In this document: piece by piece, positions 1 to 11,227 of the stretch | Layout: each line of letters opens with the position of its first letter | Position numbering within the stretch: the stretch's first letter is position 1 | Origin: Elephas maximus indicus | Taxonomy: Eukaryota; Chordata; Mammalia; Proboscidea; Elephantidae | Direction of reading: 5' to 3' | Assembly: GCF_024166365.1 (NCBI RefSeq) | Contig: NC_064846.1 | Location: 27,239,866 to 27,303,865 of the forward strand | Length of the DNA stretch: 64,000 bases | The notes under the pieces: generated by a model | What the model was told of the DNA's origin: nothing | Seen by the model: the letters and a program-made list of their open reading frames with translations, nothing else | Databases searched by the model: none | Translations under genes and position numbers: made by a program

Positions 1-43
1 CTACAGACTCATGAAGCTTAGTGAACCATTGACAGGATAAACA

Positions 44-385
44 CAAAGACATCAAATTGCTGAAAAATAGAGACAAAGGAAAAGCTCTTGAAAACCACTA
101 AAGAACGAAAACACCTTACCTGTATGGAACATTGGTGGAGCAGTAGTTAAGAGCTACGGCTGCTAACCAAAAGGTCTGCAGTTGGAACCCACCAGGCAAT
201 CCTTGGAACCCCTATGGGGCAGTTCTACTCTGTGCTATAGGGTGGATATGAATCGAAATTGACTCTACTGCAACGGGTTACGTGAAACAATGATTCAAAT
301 GACTGCAGAGTTTTCATCAGAAAAGATTGAGGCCAGGAGAAAGTGGCATGACATATTTAAGCACTGAAAGAATGGTGGGGAGGAT
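44..385 (+). mobile_element. Old L1 ORF1 fragment, split by a SINE
   Basis: Bases 44-121 and 285-385 read as the C-terminal part of an L1 ORF1 (the segment around 'aaag.cagc..agaaa', then 'tcagaaaagattgaggccag' followed by a stretch like 'W...FK.LKE'). A SINE at about 122-284 separates the halves. The sequence is diverged and carries no usable frame. The family call rests on similarity to the ORF1 at 31320-31480 in this window and to mammalian L1 in general. Confidence 0.55.
122..284 (+). mobile_element. AfroSINE, short form
   Basis: tRNA-derived head with a B-box-like segment (about 170-195) and the RTE-like tail 'gactctactgcaacggg'. Inserted into the old L1 ORF1 fragment, whose two halves are recognisable on both sides. 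Moderately diverged. Confidence 0.8.
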
Positions 386-387
386 AC

Positions 388-456
388 CAAACCAAACCAA
401 ATCCATTGCCATCGAGTTGATTCCGACTCATAGCAACCCTGTAGGACAGAGTAGAA
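388..456 (-). mobile_element. AfroSINE 3' tail fragment joined to RTE sequence
   Basis: Only the 3' half of a SINE is present in reverse orientation, from the AACC-rich tail to 'gacagagtagaa'. It stops abruptly where RTE sequence begins, so the two look like one chimeric insertion (see findings). Confidence 0.7.
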
Positions 457-998
457 CTGCTGAAGATGAAAAGGACTTGAAGAACTTACTGATGAAGATC
501 TGCATATTGTAGGTTGTTAATGAGTTTTCTCCAAATCTGATGCCACGTTTTTCTTCATATAGTCTGGCTTCTTGGATTATTTGCTCAGCATGCAGACTGA
601 GTAAGTATGGTTAAAAGATAGAACCCTGACGCATGCCTTTCCTCATTTTAAACCACGAAGTATCCCCTTGGAAGCCCTGTTGGGATAATGGTTAAGACCT
701 ATGGTTGCTAACCAAAAGGTCGGCAGTTTGAATCCACCAGGTGCTCCTTGGAAACCCTATAGGGCAGTTCTACTCTGTCCCTTAGGGTCGCAATGAGTGA
801 GAATTGACTCAACAGCGATAGGTTTGGTTTTTTTTTTTTTAGGTTAGTATCCCCTTGTCCTGTTTATACAACTGCTTCTTGATCTATTTAAACATTCCTC
901 ATGAACACAATTAAGTAAGTGTTTTGGAATTCCCGTTCTTTGCAATGTTATCTATAATATGTTGTGATACACACAGTTGTATACCTTTGCTTAGTCAA
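457..998 (-). mobile_element. RTE LINE fragment with internal inversion
   Basis: Bases 457-500 are RTE reverse transcriptase coding sequence on the + strand (sense 'GAAGATGAAAAGGACTTGAA'). From 501 the sequence is the same gene on the - strand, running towards its 5' side until about 998. The region corresponds to the RT palm domain around and upstream of the YADD motif. A short SINE at 671-845 interrupts it. No intact frame. Confidence 0.75.
671..845 (+). mobile_element. AfroSINE, short form, with target-site duplication
   Basis: Complete head-to-tail copy ending in a long T-run. It is flanked by a perfect 12-bp direct repeat AGTATCCCCTTG at 659-670 and 846-857, which marks the insertion into the older RTE fragment. 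Confidence 0.93.
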
Positions 999-1742
999 AA
1001 AACTCAAGGCTGATCATTAAGCACTGATTAATGTGAAGGTTCTCTAGGTGTCAAATAACCCTCCAAATCCTTCTCCTTTATTGATCCTGTCTATCTGGGA
1101 AAGACAGCTGGCTCAGGTCAGTTCTCACACACTGAGGAATAAATAGGACCTGCAGCCTCCACAATACTTGTTTTAGGATCTTGAAACAAAATGAAACAAC
1201 ATAAAAAGGTACTTTCTTTCAATTGTATGTGTATACATTTTTAGTAGCTTAGGAAGATGGCAAGCAGATTTAATTGAAGGCTGATTGCCCTTTATAATAC
1301 CCCATTCTGCGACTCTTTCATCTTCTTACTAGGGGAATTACTGCATTGTCGGTTCTGCTAATGCTTGTTTTGAATATGTGAATTTGCTCTAGAACAATTG
1401 ATACATTAGGGAACAACTTGAGCATGACACAGATTTCATGTTTGCTTATGCGTGATTCCATCAGCAATAAACACTACGTAAGCACGGAAAACAGCTGAAC
1501 TGCACAGTGTGGGAATACACGAAGTATACACACCTCAACCATCTACCAGCCTTACCCATCCTCATCTAGTGGTGCAAGTTTCCATTTGATTTCTTATTTC
1601 ACAATAACTCACAAGCTGCAACACCCATGTCCACAAGCAAACTTCAGGTCATTTTCAAGGTAAAGTGCCATTCTTATGATAGTATTTATGCATTTCTTAA
1701 GCATTTAACACTTCTAGAACTGTTAGATTCTTATCTTTTTTC
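999..1742. other. No recognised gene or repeat
   Basis: AT-rich sequence without a coding-like frame. I recognise no known family here; ancient repeats could be hidden. Confidence 0.5.
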
Positions 1743-1892
1743 GGAACCCTGGTGTTATAGTGGTTAAGAGCTTGGCTGCTAACTAAAAGGTTGGCAGTTC
1801 GAATCTACCAGCTGCTCCTTGGAAACCCTATGGAGCAGTTCTACTCTGCCCTATTGTGTCGCTATGAGTTGGTATTGCCTTGATGAGAAAGT
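1743..1892 (+). mobile_element. AfroSINE, short form
   Basis: tRNA-like head with B box 'ggcagttcgaatc' and a decayed tail; 3' A/T-rich end lost. Confidence 0.85.
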
Positions 1893-1984
1893 GTTTTTTA
1901 TGTGTATCTTGTTTTAATGTTCACTGATGAAGCTTTGATGGTTGTGATCCTAACTTCATTTTCCCCATAAGCGTTGTGGTTTTT

Positions 1985-3252
1985 TTTTTTTTTTAAATTT
2001 TTATTGTGCTTTAAGTGAAAGTTTACAAATCAAGTCAGTCTCTTATACAAAAATTTATATACACCTCGCTGTATACTCATAATTGCTCTCCCCCTAATGA
2101 GACAGCCCTCCTTCCTTCCACTCTCTCTTTTCCTGTCCATTCCACCAGCTTCTGACCCCCTCTGCCTTCTCATCTCCAGATAGGAGATGCCAACAAAGTC
2201 TCGAGTGTCTACTTGATCCAAGAAGCTCATTCTTCACCAGCATATTTTTCTATCCCATTGTCCAGTCTAATCCTTGTCTGAAGAGTTGGCTTGGGAATGG
2301 TTCCTGTCCTTGGCCAACAGAAGGTCTGGGGACCATGACCTCTGGGGCCCTTCTAATCTCAGTCAGACCATTAAGTCTGGTCTTTTTATAAGAATTTTGG
2401 GGCCTGCATCCCACTGCTGTCCTGCTCCCTCAGGGGTTCTCTGTTGTGTTTCCTGTCAGGGCAGCCATCCGTTGTGGCCAGGCACCATCTCGTTCTTCTG
2501 GTCTCAGGCCGATGTAGTCTCTGGTTTATGTGGCCCTTTCTGTCTCTTGGGCTCATAATTACCTTGTGTCCTTGGTTGTTCTTCATTCTCCTATTATCCA
2601 GGTGGGTTGAGACCAATTAATGCATCTTTGATGGCCGCTCGCTAGTGTTTAAGACCCCAGACGCTGCTCTCCAAAGTGAGATGCAGAATGTTTTCTTAAT
2701 AGATTTTGTTATGCCAATTGACTTAGATGTCCCCTGAAACCATGGTCCCCAAACCCCCACCCCTCCAACACTGGCCTTCAAAGCATTCAGTTTATTCAGG
2801 AAACTTCTTTGCTTTTGGTTTAGTCCAGTTGTGCTGACCTCCCCTGTATTGTGTGTTGTCTTTCCCATCACCTAAAGTAGCTCTTATCCACTATCTAATT
2901 AGTGGATACCCGGCTCCCACCCTCCCCCCTCCCTCCCCCCCCCGTAACCATCAAAGAATATTTTCTTCTCAGTTTAAATTATTTCTCAAGTTCTTATAAT
3001 AGTGGTCTTATACAATATTTGTCCTTTTGCGACTGACTAATTTCACTCAGCATAATACCTTCCAGATTCCTCCATGTTATGAAATGTTTCACAGATTCCT
3101 CACTGTTCTTTATCGATGCGTCGTATCCCATTCATCCATTCATCCGTTGATGGGCACCTTGGTTGCTTCCATCTTTTTGCTATTGTAAACAGTGCTGCAA
3201 TAAACATGGGTATGCATATATCTGTTTGTGTAAAGGCTCTTATTTCTCTAGG
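1985..3252 (-). mobile_element. 5'-truncated L1, minus strand, with TSD
   Basis: Begins with a T-run (the poly(A) tail in reverse), then the full L1 3'UTR and about 260 bases of the ORF2 C-terminus. It matches the reverse of 35620-36890 in this window. An 18-bp direct repeat with one mismatch (1967-1984 and 3253-3270, ATAAGC-TTGTGGTTTTT) flanks it. The C-rich tract near 2918-2943 is the complement of the L1 3'UTR G-rich tract. Confidence 0.9.
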
Positions 3253-3324
3253 ATAAGCCTTGTGGTTTTTATTGCACAATTTTGCATAGTGCAGTAATTT
3301 TTTTTGAAATGTATATGTCCATTA

Positions 3325-3503
3325 TGGAGCCCTGGTATCACAGTGTTTGTAAGAGCTTGGCTGCTAATCAAAAGGTCAGCAATTCGAATCCACAGCTGCT
3401 CATTGGAAACCCTGTGGGGTAGCTGTCCTCAGTCTATAGGGTTGGTATGAATTGGAATCCACTCTACAGCAAAGGGCTTGTTTTTTTTTTTTTTTTTTTT
3501 TTT
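3325..3503 (+). mobile_element. AfroSINE, short form
   Basis: Complete copy ending in a long T-run. The flanks carry an imperfect 10-base direct repeat TGT(A/G)TATGTC. Confidence 0.85.
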
Positions 3504-4035
3504 GTGTATGTCAGTGTTAGCAGAACTCATCGTCTATTTTAAGCATAGTGAAGATGCTTCCCTTTGAAAGAGTACCAGTCAGGGCCTCTGTCCTTTGGTG
3601 GACTTTCTCACTAATAGTTGTTTTGTTATACTGATTTCTGGAGCTTTGCATCTTCTCACCTTAAGCACTCTGTTCTACATCAAGCAATTCTTTTTCTTTG
3701 GTGTATAGGGCAGTGAATGGGTAGTGAGACAATGTTAAAGAATTTAGACTTTATTTTTCTGCTTCTCTGACCTTGAGCATGGAAGATTGTTTCTATTGCT
3801 TTCATGTCCCCTCTGAGAACACACCTCCATGACCTCCAGGGCCCACTTGACCTTGGAGCTAAGCACCTGATGCTGAGTTCTAAAGTGCTCTGGGCATTTA
3901 CAACAGGTAACCTCTGTCTCTTTCCACTGGGGCCATGTTCAAATCCATGGGATGAGAAAGTTCATTAGCTCAATTGTTTATTCTTCTTTCACTACTTCTT
4001 CCTCATCTTCATTGAGGCAATAAAAAGCTAATCAA
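3504..4035. other. No recognised gene or repeat
   Basis: AT-rich single-copy-looking sequence, no supported ORF. Confidence 0.5.
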
Positions 4036-4175
4036 ACTCTTTGTCATCGCTTTGATTCTGACTCATACTGGCCCCAAAGCACAGAGTAGAACTGCCCCAT
4101 AGGGTTTCCAAGGAGCGCATGGTATATTTGAACTGAGGACCTTTTGGTTAACCACTATGGCACCAGGGTTTCCAT
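4036..4175 (-). mobile_element. AfroSINE, short form
   Basis: Reverse copy from the tail ('tgattctgactcat') to the tRNA-like head ('ggcaccagggtttcc'). Confidence 0.85.
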
Positions 4176-4194
4176 GGAGGCACTGCTGCCTTCA

Positions 4195-4310
4195 TAATGG
4201 TTGAGGATTTGGGCTGTGGGCTCCCATTTAATGGTTGTGTGACCTTGGGTTGTTTACTTAACCACTTCAGTTTCCTTACCTTTAAAATTGAGATTACAAC
4301 AGAAAAAGCA
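4195..4310 (+). mobile_element. MIR
   Basis: Contains the MIR core 'gttgtgtgaccttgggttg', then 'cttaaccacttcagtttcct' and 'aaaattgagat', in the expected order. Confidence 0.8.
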
Positions 4311-4677
4311 CTTAAAACTGGGTGAGTTGCTCTACACACATGACCTTAATCAATACCTAATATCTAAGGAGGCTATATTCATTTAGGATTAAGTGGAAAT
4401 AAATAATATATTCCGACCTATTAAATTCTGTCAGTGCCTAAATGTAGTTGCATTCATTCACAATTCTTCAGGACTCCGAAATTGCATTAAAAAGGTGCAA
4501 TTGTGATGAGTTTCTATTTATGAAACTTTTGAGCATTGACCCATTTCTTTCATTATCTGCTTCTATTACTTTCAGGGCCAATGCTTCCAAGGTGAAGATG
4601 CATGTATATAGTGTTCTAGGGTAAAAACATCACAAAGTTTAGTACAGCAAAAATAAAGATTTTATTTGGCCCAAACT
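4311..4677. other. No recognised gene or repeat
   Basis: AT-rich sequence upstream of the minisatellite; nothing recognised. Confidence 0.45.
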
Positions 4678-4873
4678 GGGAAAATGGACAAGCATGCTGC
4701 TAGAGCCATGTCTGCCTAATTCCATGGAAATACTATAGAGTAGGCAAGAATGGGAAAATGGATAAGCATGCTGCCACTGCCATATCTGCCTAATTCCATG
4801 GAAATATTACAGAATAGACAAAAATGGGAACACCGACAAGCATGCTGCCAGAGCCATATCTGTCCCAGTCCAA
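4678..4873 (+). repeat. 74-bp minisatellite, about 2.6 copies
   Basis: Three tandem units start at 4678, 4752 and 4826, a constant 74-base period. Each contains 'aagcatgctgcc' (first copy 'gct' at the end), then 'gccat.tctg'. The third is cut off near 4873. Units differ by several substitutions, so the array is not very recent. It makes a 65-aa shadow ORF that I do not regard as coding. Confidence 0.9.
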
Positions 4874-5402
4874 GGAATTATCAGTGTATATTAACATTTC
4901 AAATGGGTGAAACCATTGAAAGGTTCACCTTTTCACAGCTTGGCTAGAAACTGAGATTCTACATTTTAAATTGTGTTTCTTTTGGTAACAGCAGTCAGGA
5001 GGGTCCTCATTGTTCCAACACATCTTACTATTCACTAAATGCTAATAAAAAAGATAATAGTGGAAAGCATGTGGGTCTTTTATGTGGTGTTTTATGATTT
5101 GTTTATGTGAAAGTTTCCCTAAAAGATGTTTTCCAGCTATTGTCTTTACACCTCAGGTACCACCTGCTGTGTCTTTGTGAGTCCTTGTGAGTCAAGCTCC
5201 AGCTGGGTCACATTTTAAGACGGGGAATAATGGCTCCGATATTATTTCCTAAATCAGTAGCATTGGGTGAAGATTGAATATTTAGGTTATACAAATAACA
5301 ATAAGAGAAACATTTTAGGCCACACGACCAGTCTTTTGAATCCCATCTGGAAATTTTAAAATGAGACTGTAATTTCACCAAGGGCAGGGATCTTATCTTT
5401 TT
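4874..5402. other. No recognised gene or repeat
   Basis: AT-rich sequence between the minisatellite and MER20, no supported feature. Confidence 0.45.
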
Positions 5403-5630
5403 TGCTCTCAACTCGGGGTAATTTTGTCTTCCCAGGGGGCATTCGGCAATGTCTGGAGAAATTTTTGATTGTTACAACTGGGGAGGGAGAAGTGGTACTG
5501 GAATTTAGTGGGTAAAGGCAAGAAATGCTGCTCAACATCCTACAGTGCATAGAAGAGCCCCCGCCCCCTAACAACGAATTATCATGCCCCAAATGTCAAT
5601 AGTCCGAGGTTGAGAAATTCTGCTCTAATA
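5403..5630 (+). mobile_element. MER20 (hAT-Charlie non-autonomous DNA transposon)
   Basis: Matches the MER20 pattern in order: 'ggtaattttg', 'cattcggcaatgtctggaga', 'gattgttacaactgggg', 'tagtgggtaaaggc', 'aacatcctacagtgca' and 'gtccgaggttgagaaa'. Near full length for this about 220-bp family. Confidence 0.85.
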
Positions 5631-6357
5631 CAATGAGGTTAAGTATAAGGCACCTTGCAGCCTCTTGACAAATGTGTGTTAAAGAATGAATGAAGTATGG
5701 TGGGCCAAAAATGTGATTGGGTAGCAGGCACAGGGTTTGGTGGGCAACCTCATGAAGAAGAATTGCAAGAAGGGCTGAGAATCAGCCACTAATCGTTAGC
5801 ATGTAGCAAAGACGAATGTTTTCCCTGATAGTTCTGGCATCCATTCAGATTGGTCTCTGTCTGAACCATATGACCATCTTCTGAATAACACCCCCAGAGG
5901 TAGTATATTTTCCAGAGGCTTTAACCGAGTGCTTCTGGAAATAAGTTGTTTTAGAAACCCCAGGAAAAGGCAATAAATACTTTGGCTTTGGGGAATAAAC
6001 AGGAAATGGTAGAGGGCATGACTTAGTGAATCACGTTGTTATAGTCATAAAAAAATATAGTTCAGCATTCTTATGAAAGAGGAAAGATGTGATTAACGTT
6101 TTAAATGAGTTCTTCTAGTTGCCATGTGTAGAACAGATTACTAGAAGGCTGAAGTGGAGCCACAGGGAGATAAGCTAGGAGGCTGTTGTATTTGACTTCG
6201 TAAGAGATAATGGTGGCTTGAACTACAGTGGTGACAGAGATGGAAAGAAGACAGATTCAGGATATATTTTGAAGGCAGAATCTAAGTGTCTGGTGAAGGA
6301 CTGGAAGTGGGGTAGGAGATAAAGAGAGGTCAAGATGACACTGAGGTTTGTATGTAA
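5631..6357. other. No recognised gene or repeat
   Basis: Single-copy-looking sequence; no coding frame or repeat I can name. Confidence 0.45.
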
Positions 6358-6560
6358 GATATAAAAACCAGTTGACGACAACTTGTGGTGATCCTGTGTA
6401 TGTCCAAGTAGAAATGTGTTCCACAGGGTTTTCACTTGCTGATTTTCTGGAAGTGGATCACTGGGCCTTTCTTCCTAGGCCCATCTTCCTAGGTGGACTC
6501 AAACTTCCTTGCTTTTGGTTAGCAGCCAAGCACATTAACCGTTTGTACCACCCAGGGACT
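6358..6560 (-). mobile_element. AfroSINE, long form
   Basis: Reverse copy that keeps the middle block missing from the short SINEs. The tRNA-like head ends at 'accacccaggga'. Confidence 0.8.
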
Positions 6561-6656
6561 ATTCACTTGGCTGCTAACTCAAAGGTTCGAGCACAGTTCT
6601 ACTCTTACACACACAGGGTCACCAAGAATCAGAATCTACTCCATGGCAACTGGTTT
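6561..6656 (+). mobile_element. AfroSINE, internally deleted, abutting an inverted copy
   Basis: Starts inside the head ('cacttggctgctaac'), jumps from 'aggttcga' to 'gcacagttctac', then runs to the tail 'ccatggcaactggtttg'. It directly adjoins the reverse copy at 6358-6560. Confidence 0.75.
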
Positions 6657-7913
6657 GTTAGAAATAAATGACTTTAGAAACATATTTAGCTATTGTTGAC
6701 CTAGAATTCTCCTGGTATGCCTGGGAGTACTATTGATTCTCTTCAAAGAGGATACCAGTGTGGGCAAGAATTACCTAGGTCTCGATGACTATAGAAAACC
6801 CTCTACTGACTTAGCTTAACATTGTGGTTCACTCTTGATCATCTATATGTGAATTGACTGTTTTGGCTTTGGCACCTCCCCGTCTTATCCAGTCGTGTTC
6901 TGAGCCCCAAACACGTCTCTCCAACACTGGGGGGTACTTTTCAGGAATGCTAAATTGTCTTTCCCACAAGGGTCTCACTTCACCTGGTTCAGAATTTTTG
7001 GGAGATGTTGGGCTGGATTCACCATTCCAGTGTTAGGAGAGATAACTGTGTTCTGATATTCAAGGGTGGTTCCAGACTACTGTTCCCATCACCCCAACTT
7101 TGTCACAGTACGTTTATGCCTACATTTTCAGTTCTTCTCTGCTCTCTGTATTGATTACCTTTTTTAATGTTCTTCAGCTTTTGTGCCTTTTTAGTCCAAG
7201 CTTCAGCTTTGGTACCTGCATTTAACTGCATCCAACTGAACTGACTTTTCTGCCTGTATTTCAACTTTTCCTCAGTTTGTTCTCCGAACCTATCTCTTGG
7301 TATGTATTCATGGTAAACCATTACAGAAGCTACTGGCAACACTGGTGCAACAACTTTGATCTCTCATGGGTGGTGCCAGGTACCAGTTAGCTCTGTAAGC
7401 TCTAGGCCTTTCTCTATACTCATACTCAGGGGAAGATTAACCAGTAAGCATGGCATGTCTGCGTTGCATTGATCAAGGTACACACATGATTAATTGTGTT
7501 TACTTGCTAATCTGTAGTGAACAATTTCACATGATTTTCACCACATCGTTGAGGTGGTGGGGGACAGGTGAAATTTTGCATTGTATATTGGTGGGAAGGC
7601 GCAATTGAGCCTGTGCTTATTACTTATTGGGTAATCTGGCTCTTCTGACACTTAAACACTCAGTGTCCTATTCCCTGAATTCTCTCCTGTGGTGGATTTG
7701 ATCCCTGACTCTCTGCTGAGGTCCCAATATCTTTCATGTGGTTCATGCCAGGTAAAGTGTTTACATTTAGAGAATAGAATATCCATGAGTTCCTTATTAT
7801 AAAAGGCAGGATGGAGCTATTTTGTGAAAGGCAGCCTGCCTCACACATTGCAAAATATGTCTTCTTATTACGAGTTTCCCCCACTATGTGAAAGTAGACC
7901 ATTCCTATGAAAC
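6657..7913. other. No recognised gene or repeat
   Basis: 1.2 kb without a convincing ORF or a repeat family that I can name. Confidence 0.45.
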
Positions 7914-8943
7914 GTTTCCTAAGTGTTCTTATTGTTAGGTACTGTCCAGTCGGTTCCAACTCATAGCAACCCTATGTACTGCAAAACAAAACACTGCCCA
8001 GTCCTACACCATCCTTACAATCATTGTTATGCTTGAACCCATTGTTGCACCCACTGTGTCAATTCATCTCGTTGAGGGTCTTCCTTTTTCTGGTGACCCT
8101 GTACTTTATCAAGCATGATGTCCTTCTCCAGGGACTGATCGCTGCTGACAACGCGTCTATAGTATGTAAGATGCAGCCTCGCCATCCTTGCTTCTAATGA
8201 GCATTCTGGTTGTAGTTCTGCCAAGACAGATTTGTTCATTCTTTTGGCAGTCCATGGCATATTCAATATTCTTTGCCAACCCACAATTCAAAGGTATCAA
8301 TTCTTCTTCAGTCTTCCTTATTCCTTATCCAGCTCTCACATGCATATGATGCGATTGAAAATACCATGGCTTGGGTCAGGCACACCTTAGTCTTCAAGGG
8401 GACATCTTTGCTTTTCGATACTTTAAAGAGGTCCTTTGTAGTGGATTTCCCTAGTGCAATGCATTGTTTGATTTCTTGACTGCTGCTTCCATGGCTGTTG
8501 ATTATAGATCCAAGTAGAATCAAATCCTTGACAGCTTCAATCTTTTCTCTGTTCATCACGATGTTGCTTATTGGTCCAGTTGTGAGGACTTCTGTTTTCT
8601 TTATGTTGAGGTGTGATCCATACTGAAGGCTGTGGTCTTTGATCTTCATTAGTAAGTGCTTGAAGTCTCTTCACTTTTCAGCAAGAAAGAAATGAAGAAA
8701 AGAAGAAACGATGAAGTAAAAGAACTGAACAGAAGATTTCAAAAGGCAACTCGAGAAGACAAAGTAGTATAATGACATGTGTAATAAGCTGGAGATAGAA
8801 AACCAAAAGGGAAGAACACGCTTGGCGGTTTTTAAATGGAAAGAACTGGAGAAAAAAGTCAAGCCTCAAGTTGCAATAATGAAGAATTCTATGGGGAAAA
8901 TACTAAATGATGTAGGAAGTATCAAAAGAAGGTTTCCTAAGTG
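7914..8943 (-). mobile_element. Twin-primed RTE LINE insertion with 12-bp TSD
   Basis: A perfect 12-bp repeat GTTTCCTAAGTG lies at 7914-7925 and 8932-8943. Between them, 7926-8685 is the RTE 3' end on the - strand: tail 'gttaggtactgtccagtcgg' complement, then the C-terminal RT coding region (113-aa frame 8308-8649 with 'HLNIKKTEVLTTGPISN'). From about 8690 to 8931 a more 5' part of the same gene lies on the + strand ('gatgaagtaaaagaactgaa', 'aaccaaaagggaagaacacg'). Opposite orientation within one TSD is the signature of twin priming. About 600 bases of the element are missing between the parts. Confidence 0.9.
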
Positions 8944-9059
8944 GAAGTGGCAGAAAGCGAAGAAGTAATTACCATAAATAATTATACGGGAAAATTTTTT
9001 TTATTGTTCCCAGACCCTAAAAATAACTTACCAATCATATCAAATAACACATAAAACCC

Positions 9060-9650
9060 TCATGGGAGCTGTGGAAAATGGTTCTGGTAGGGCAGGGCAG
9101 GACACCCTGGACAGTGGAGCAGACCCAGGGGCCCTGGGGCAAGGGGGCAGTAGCCACCACTCTGCCTCCCTGACATCCTCTGAGGAGAAAGAGTCAGAGG
9201 AAGTAGGTGGCTTTTGGGGAGGAGCTGCTGGGTTTTCTGACCAGGCTGACCTCAGGCCCACTAGCCTGGAGTGTAGTGCCCTGGCCATGATCTGTACCTG
9301 CAGCCCCCTTTGGGCATGTGGCACTTTAAGTTCCTGGACTGCTGCAACCCCGAGGTTACCGAGATGATCGCATTGGACTGGCACCTGTCTAGCATCACCG
9401 ACTTGGTTTTCTTTCACCTACTGTGTTTATCGTCAGTCGGACGTGCATGCCCCAAACCAGCTGTTTACACATAGGGATGCTATTTTTCACTTTTTTGCCT
9501 TTTTTTGGATAAGCTAAAATCCTCTTTGGGTTTCTCTCCCTTAGGGAAAATAGGTACTAATGTAGGTGTTTCATAAAACTGAAGTGACATAAGGCAAACT
9601 TTTGGAGAACAGGGGAAACCTGTATTAATAAAGCTGTGAAGTCTCAAAGA
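9060..9650 (+). pseudogene. GC-rich segment, possible processed pseudogene, origin unknown
   Basis: About 9060-9400 is clearly GC-richer than its AT-rich surroundings. It holds overlapping open frames on both strands (101 aa at 9062-9367 +, 125 aa at 9040-9417 -). The + frame has an acidic Ser/Glu-rich run 'LTSSEEKESEEVGGFWGG'. I do not recognise either product. An AATAAA occurs at about 9627, which could be the end of a retrocopied mRNA, but no clear poly(A) tail or TSD follows. It could also be a conserved element or the remains of a real exon. Confidence 0.3.
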
Positions 9651-11227
9651 ACACTGATTTTCAAGCTTTTAAAAATTGTGGGACCCTTTTTTCCAATGAA
9701 ATATTGCAGGAAATAACAATGTATGAAAGGGACTGAAGCAGATATTCTGGGTAATGCTGGGAAGGAGATGGAGTCTACCTGTTCAGTTTTGCCTTCTATG
9801 GCAGCCCCTGACAGGGCTCCTTGAAGCCCTTGATCCTGTCTTTCAGCACTTTTGAGAAACTACCGCCCCATGGCATTTAGAAAGGGATCCATGCTCCAGA
9901 ATGGAATTTCCAAAATATAGCTCAGGAGACAGATATGCACAAAGTAAGGCTCACGTCTATGTTTTACCATCTGCAAATATTGAGCATGACAAAAGATTCG
10001 TGGAGCTTTTTACCAGAGCATGTTAGTGTTGTTTTGTCACTTAGTTCTCAAAGATACACACAGTTATCGATCCTTCTACATACCAGGGGAGACTCATAAA
10101 TTATTGGGAATATGTCAACAAAACTGAAAAAAAAATGACAGAAACTCTTGTAGCCCCAGAGATAGACATTATTCGCAAATTCCTGTCCCCCATTATCAGG
10201 AAAATCCCTAGAGGCAGTAGGAATTTGTGAGCGCAAATAAGCCACTGATCATATTGCTATTTATCACAGTTGCTCAATTCTACTTCAGCCTTCAGACTTT
10301 GTTGACTCAGGAGAATTTTTAAAAGTGGGCATTTGTGGCACTTAAAGGGGTTTTTGAGTTTGAAAGTAAAGTTCTGAGGATAGTCTTATTATTTTTGAGG
10401 CTGACAGTTGTTCCTCAGCCAAGTGCTTAAGACACACCTCCATTCTGAGTATCCTATTCCCTGTTTTTGGTGATAACTTCTCCAGATTTTCATGTTTCCT
10501 TTGGCCTGTGCATTGTCTCCCCCCACCTTATCCTCTGTCAACTGGAGAGGCAAATTGCTCTTCAAATTCAGACCACTTCTCTTTGTCAGCAAGGGGAAGG
10601 GTAAGAATAGTACCCCTTTAAATTGCCTGAGTTCTGAACAATTGAAAAATTAAGGGGAACCAGAAGATGGACTAAAATATCACTTTGAATATGGATAAAT
10701 GCTAGAGTGGAGGACAGTTTATTTCTATGGACAAGTGGGCTTTTCAGTGGCCCAGTGTTAGACTTACGTACTTAGTCACAGGATGTGCTGTATCACTGCA
10801 AGACACTCTGACAGGGCCAGTCTCCTATCACTGCTTGGAAGAAACCAGAGAAGAACACAACTCCTTTGTAGTCAGCTGTATCCCAAGAAGATGAATGGGC
10901 AGAGCTATGTATGCCCAGTTTCTTCTTTCAAAATGTTCAATTAGGTAAGTCACCAACATCTCCTGTCCACAGGAATGTTACAGCCTTCACACGGGAAGAA
11001 ACATGTGGTTGCGGGGGGCGGGAGAAGAGTCTCCCCCAATATTCCCACGTTTATTTTTTTTTATTAACCCGCTGAGTTTAACCATTGAGCCATCTCCATG
11101 GAGGGATGAGAGTCTATGCCCCCACCTTCATGAGGCTACTCATTCAATGGCAATCACTGGGCTGCTGATGATCAATGTAGATGGTGGTGCCCCCCAGAAG
11201 CCAGAAGCCCTTGAAAGGAGTTCTGTT
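9651..11227. other. No recognised gene or repeat
   Basis: 1.6 kb of mixed sequence with only short unconvincing frames; no family recognised. Confidence 0.45.

Noticed and set aside
4678..4873. CRISPR-like array
   Set aside because: Three tandem 74-bp units without spacers in mammalian DNA; an ordinary minisatellite.
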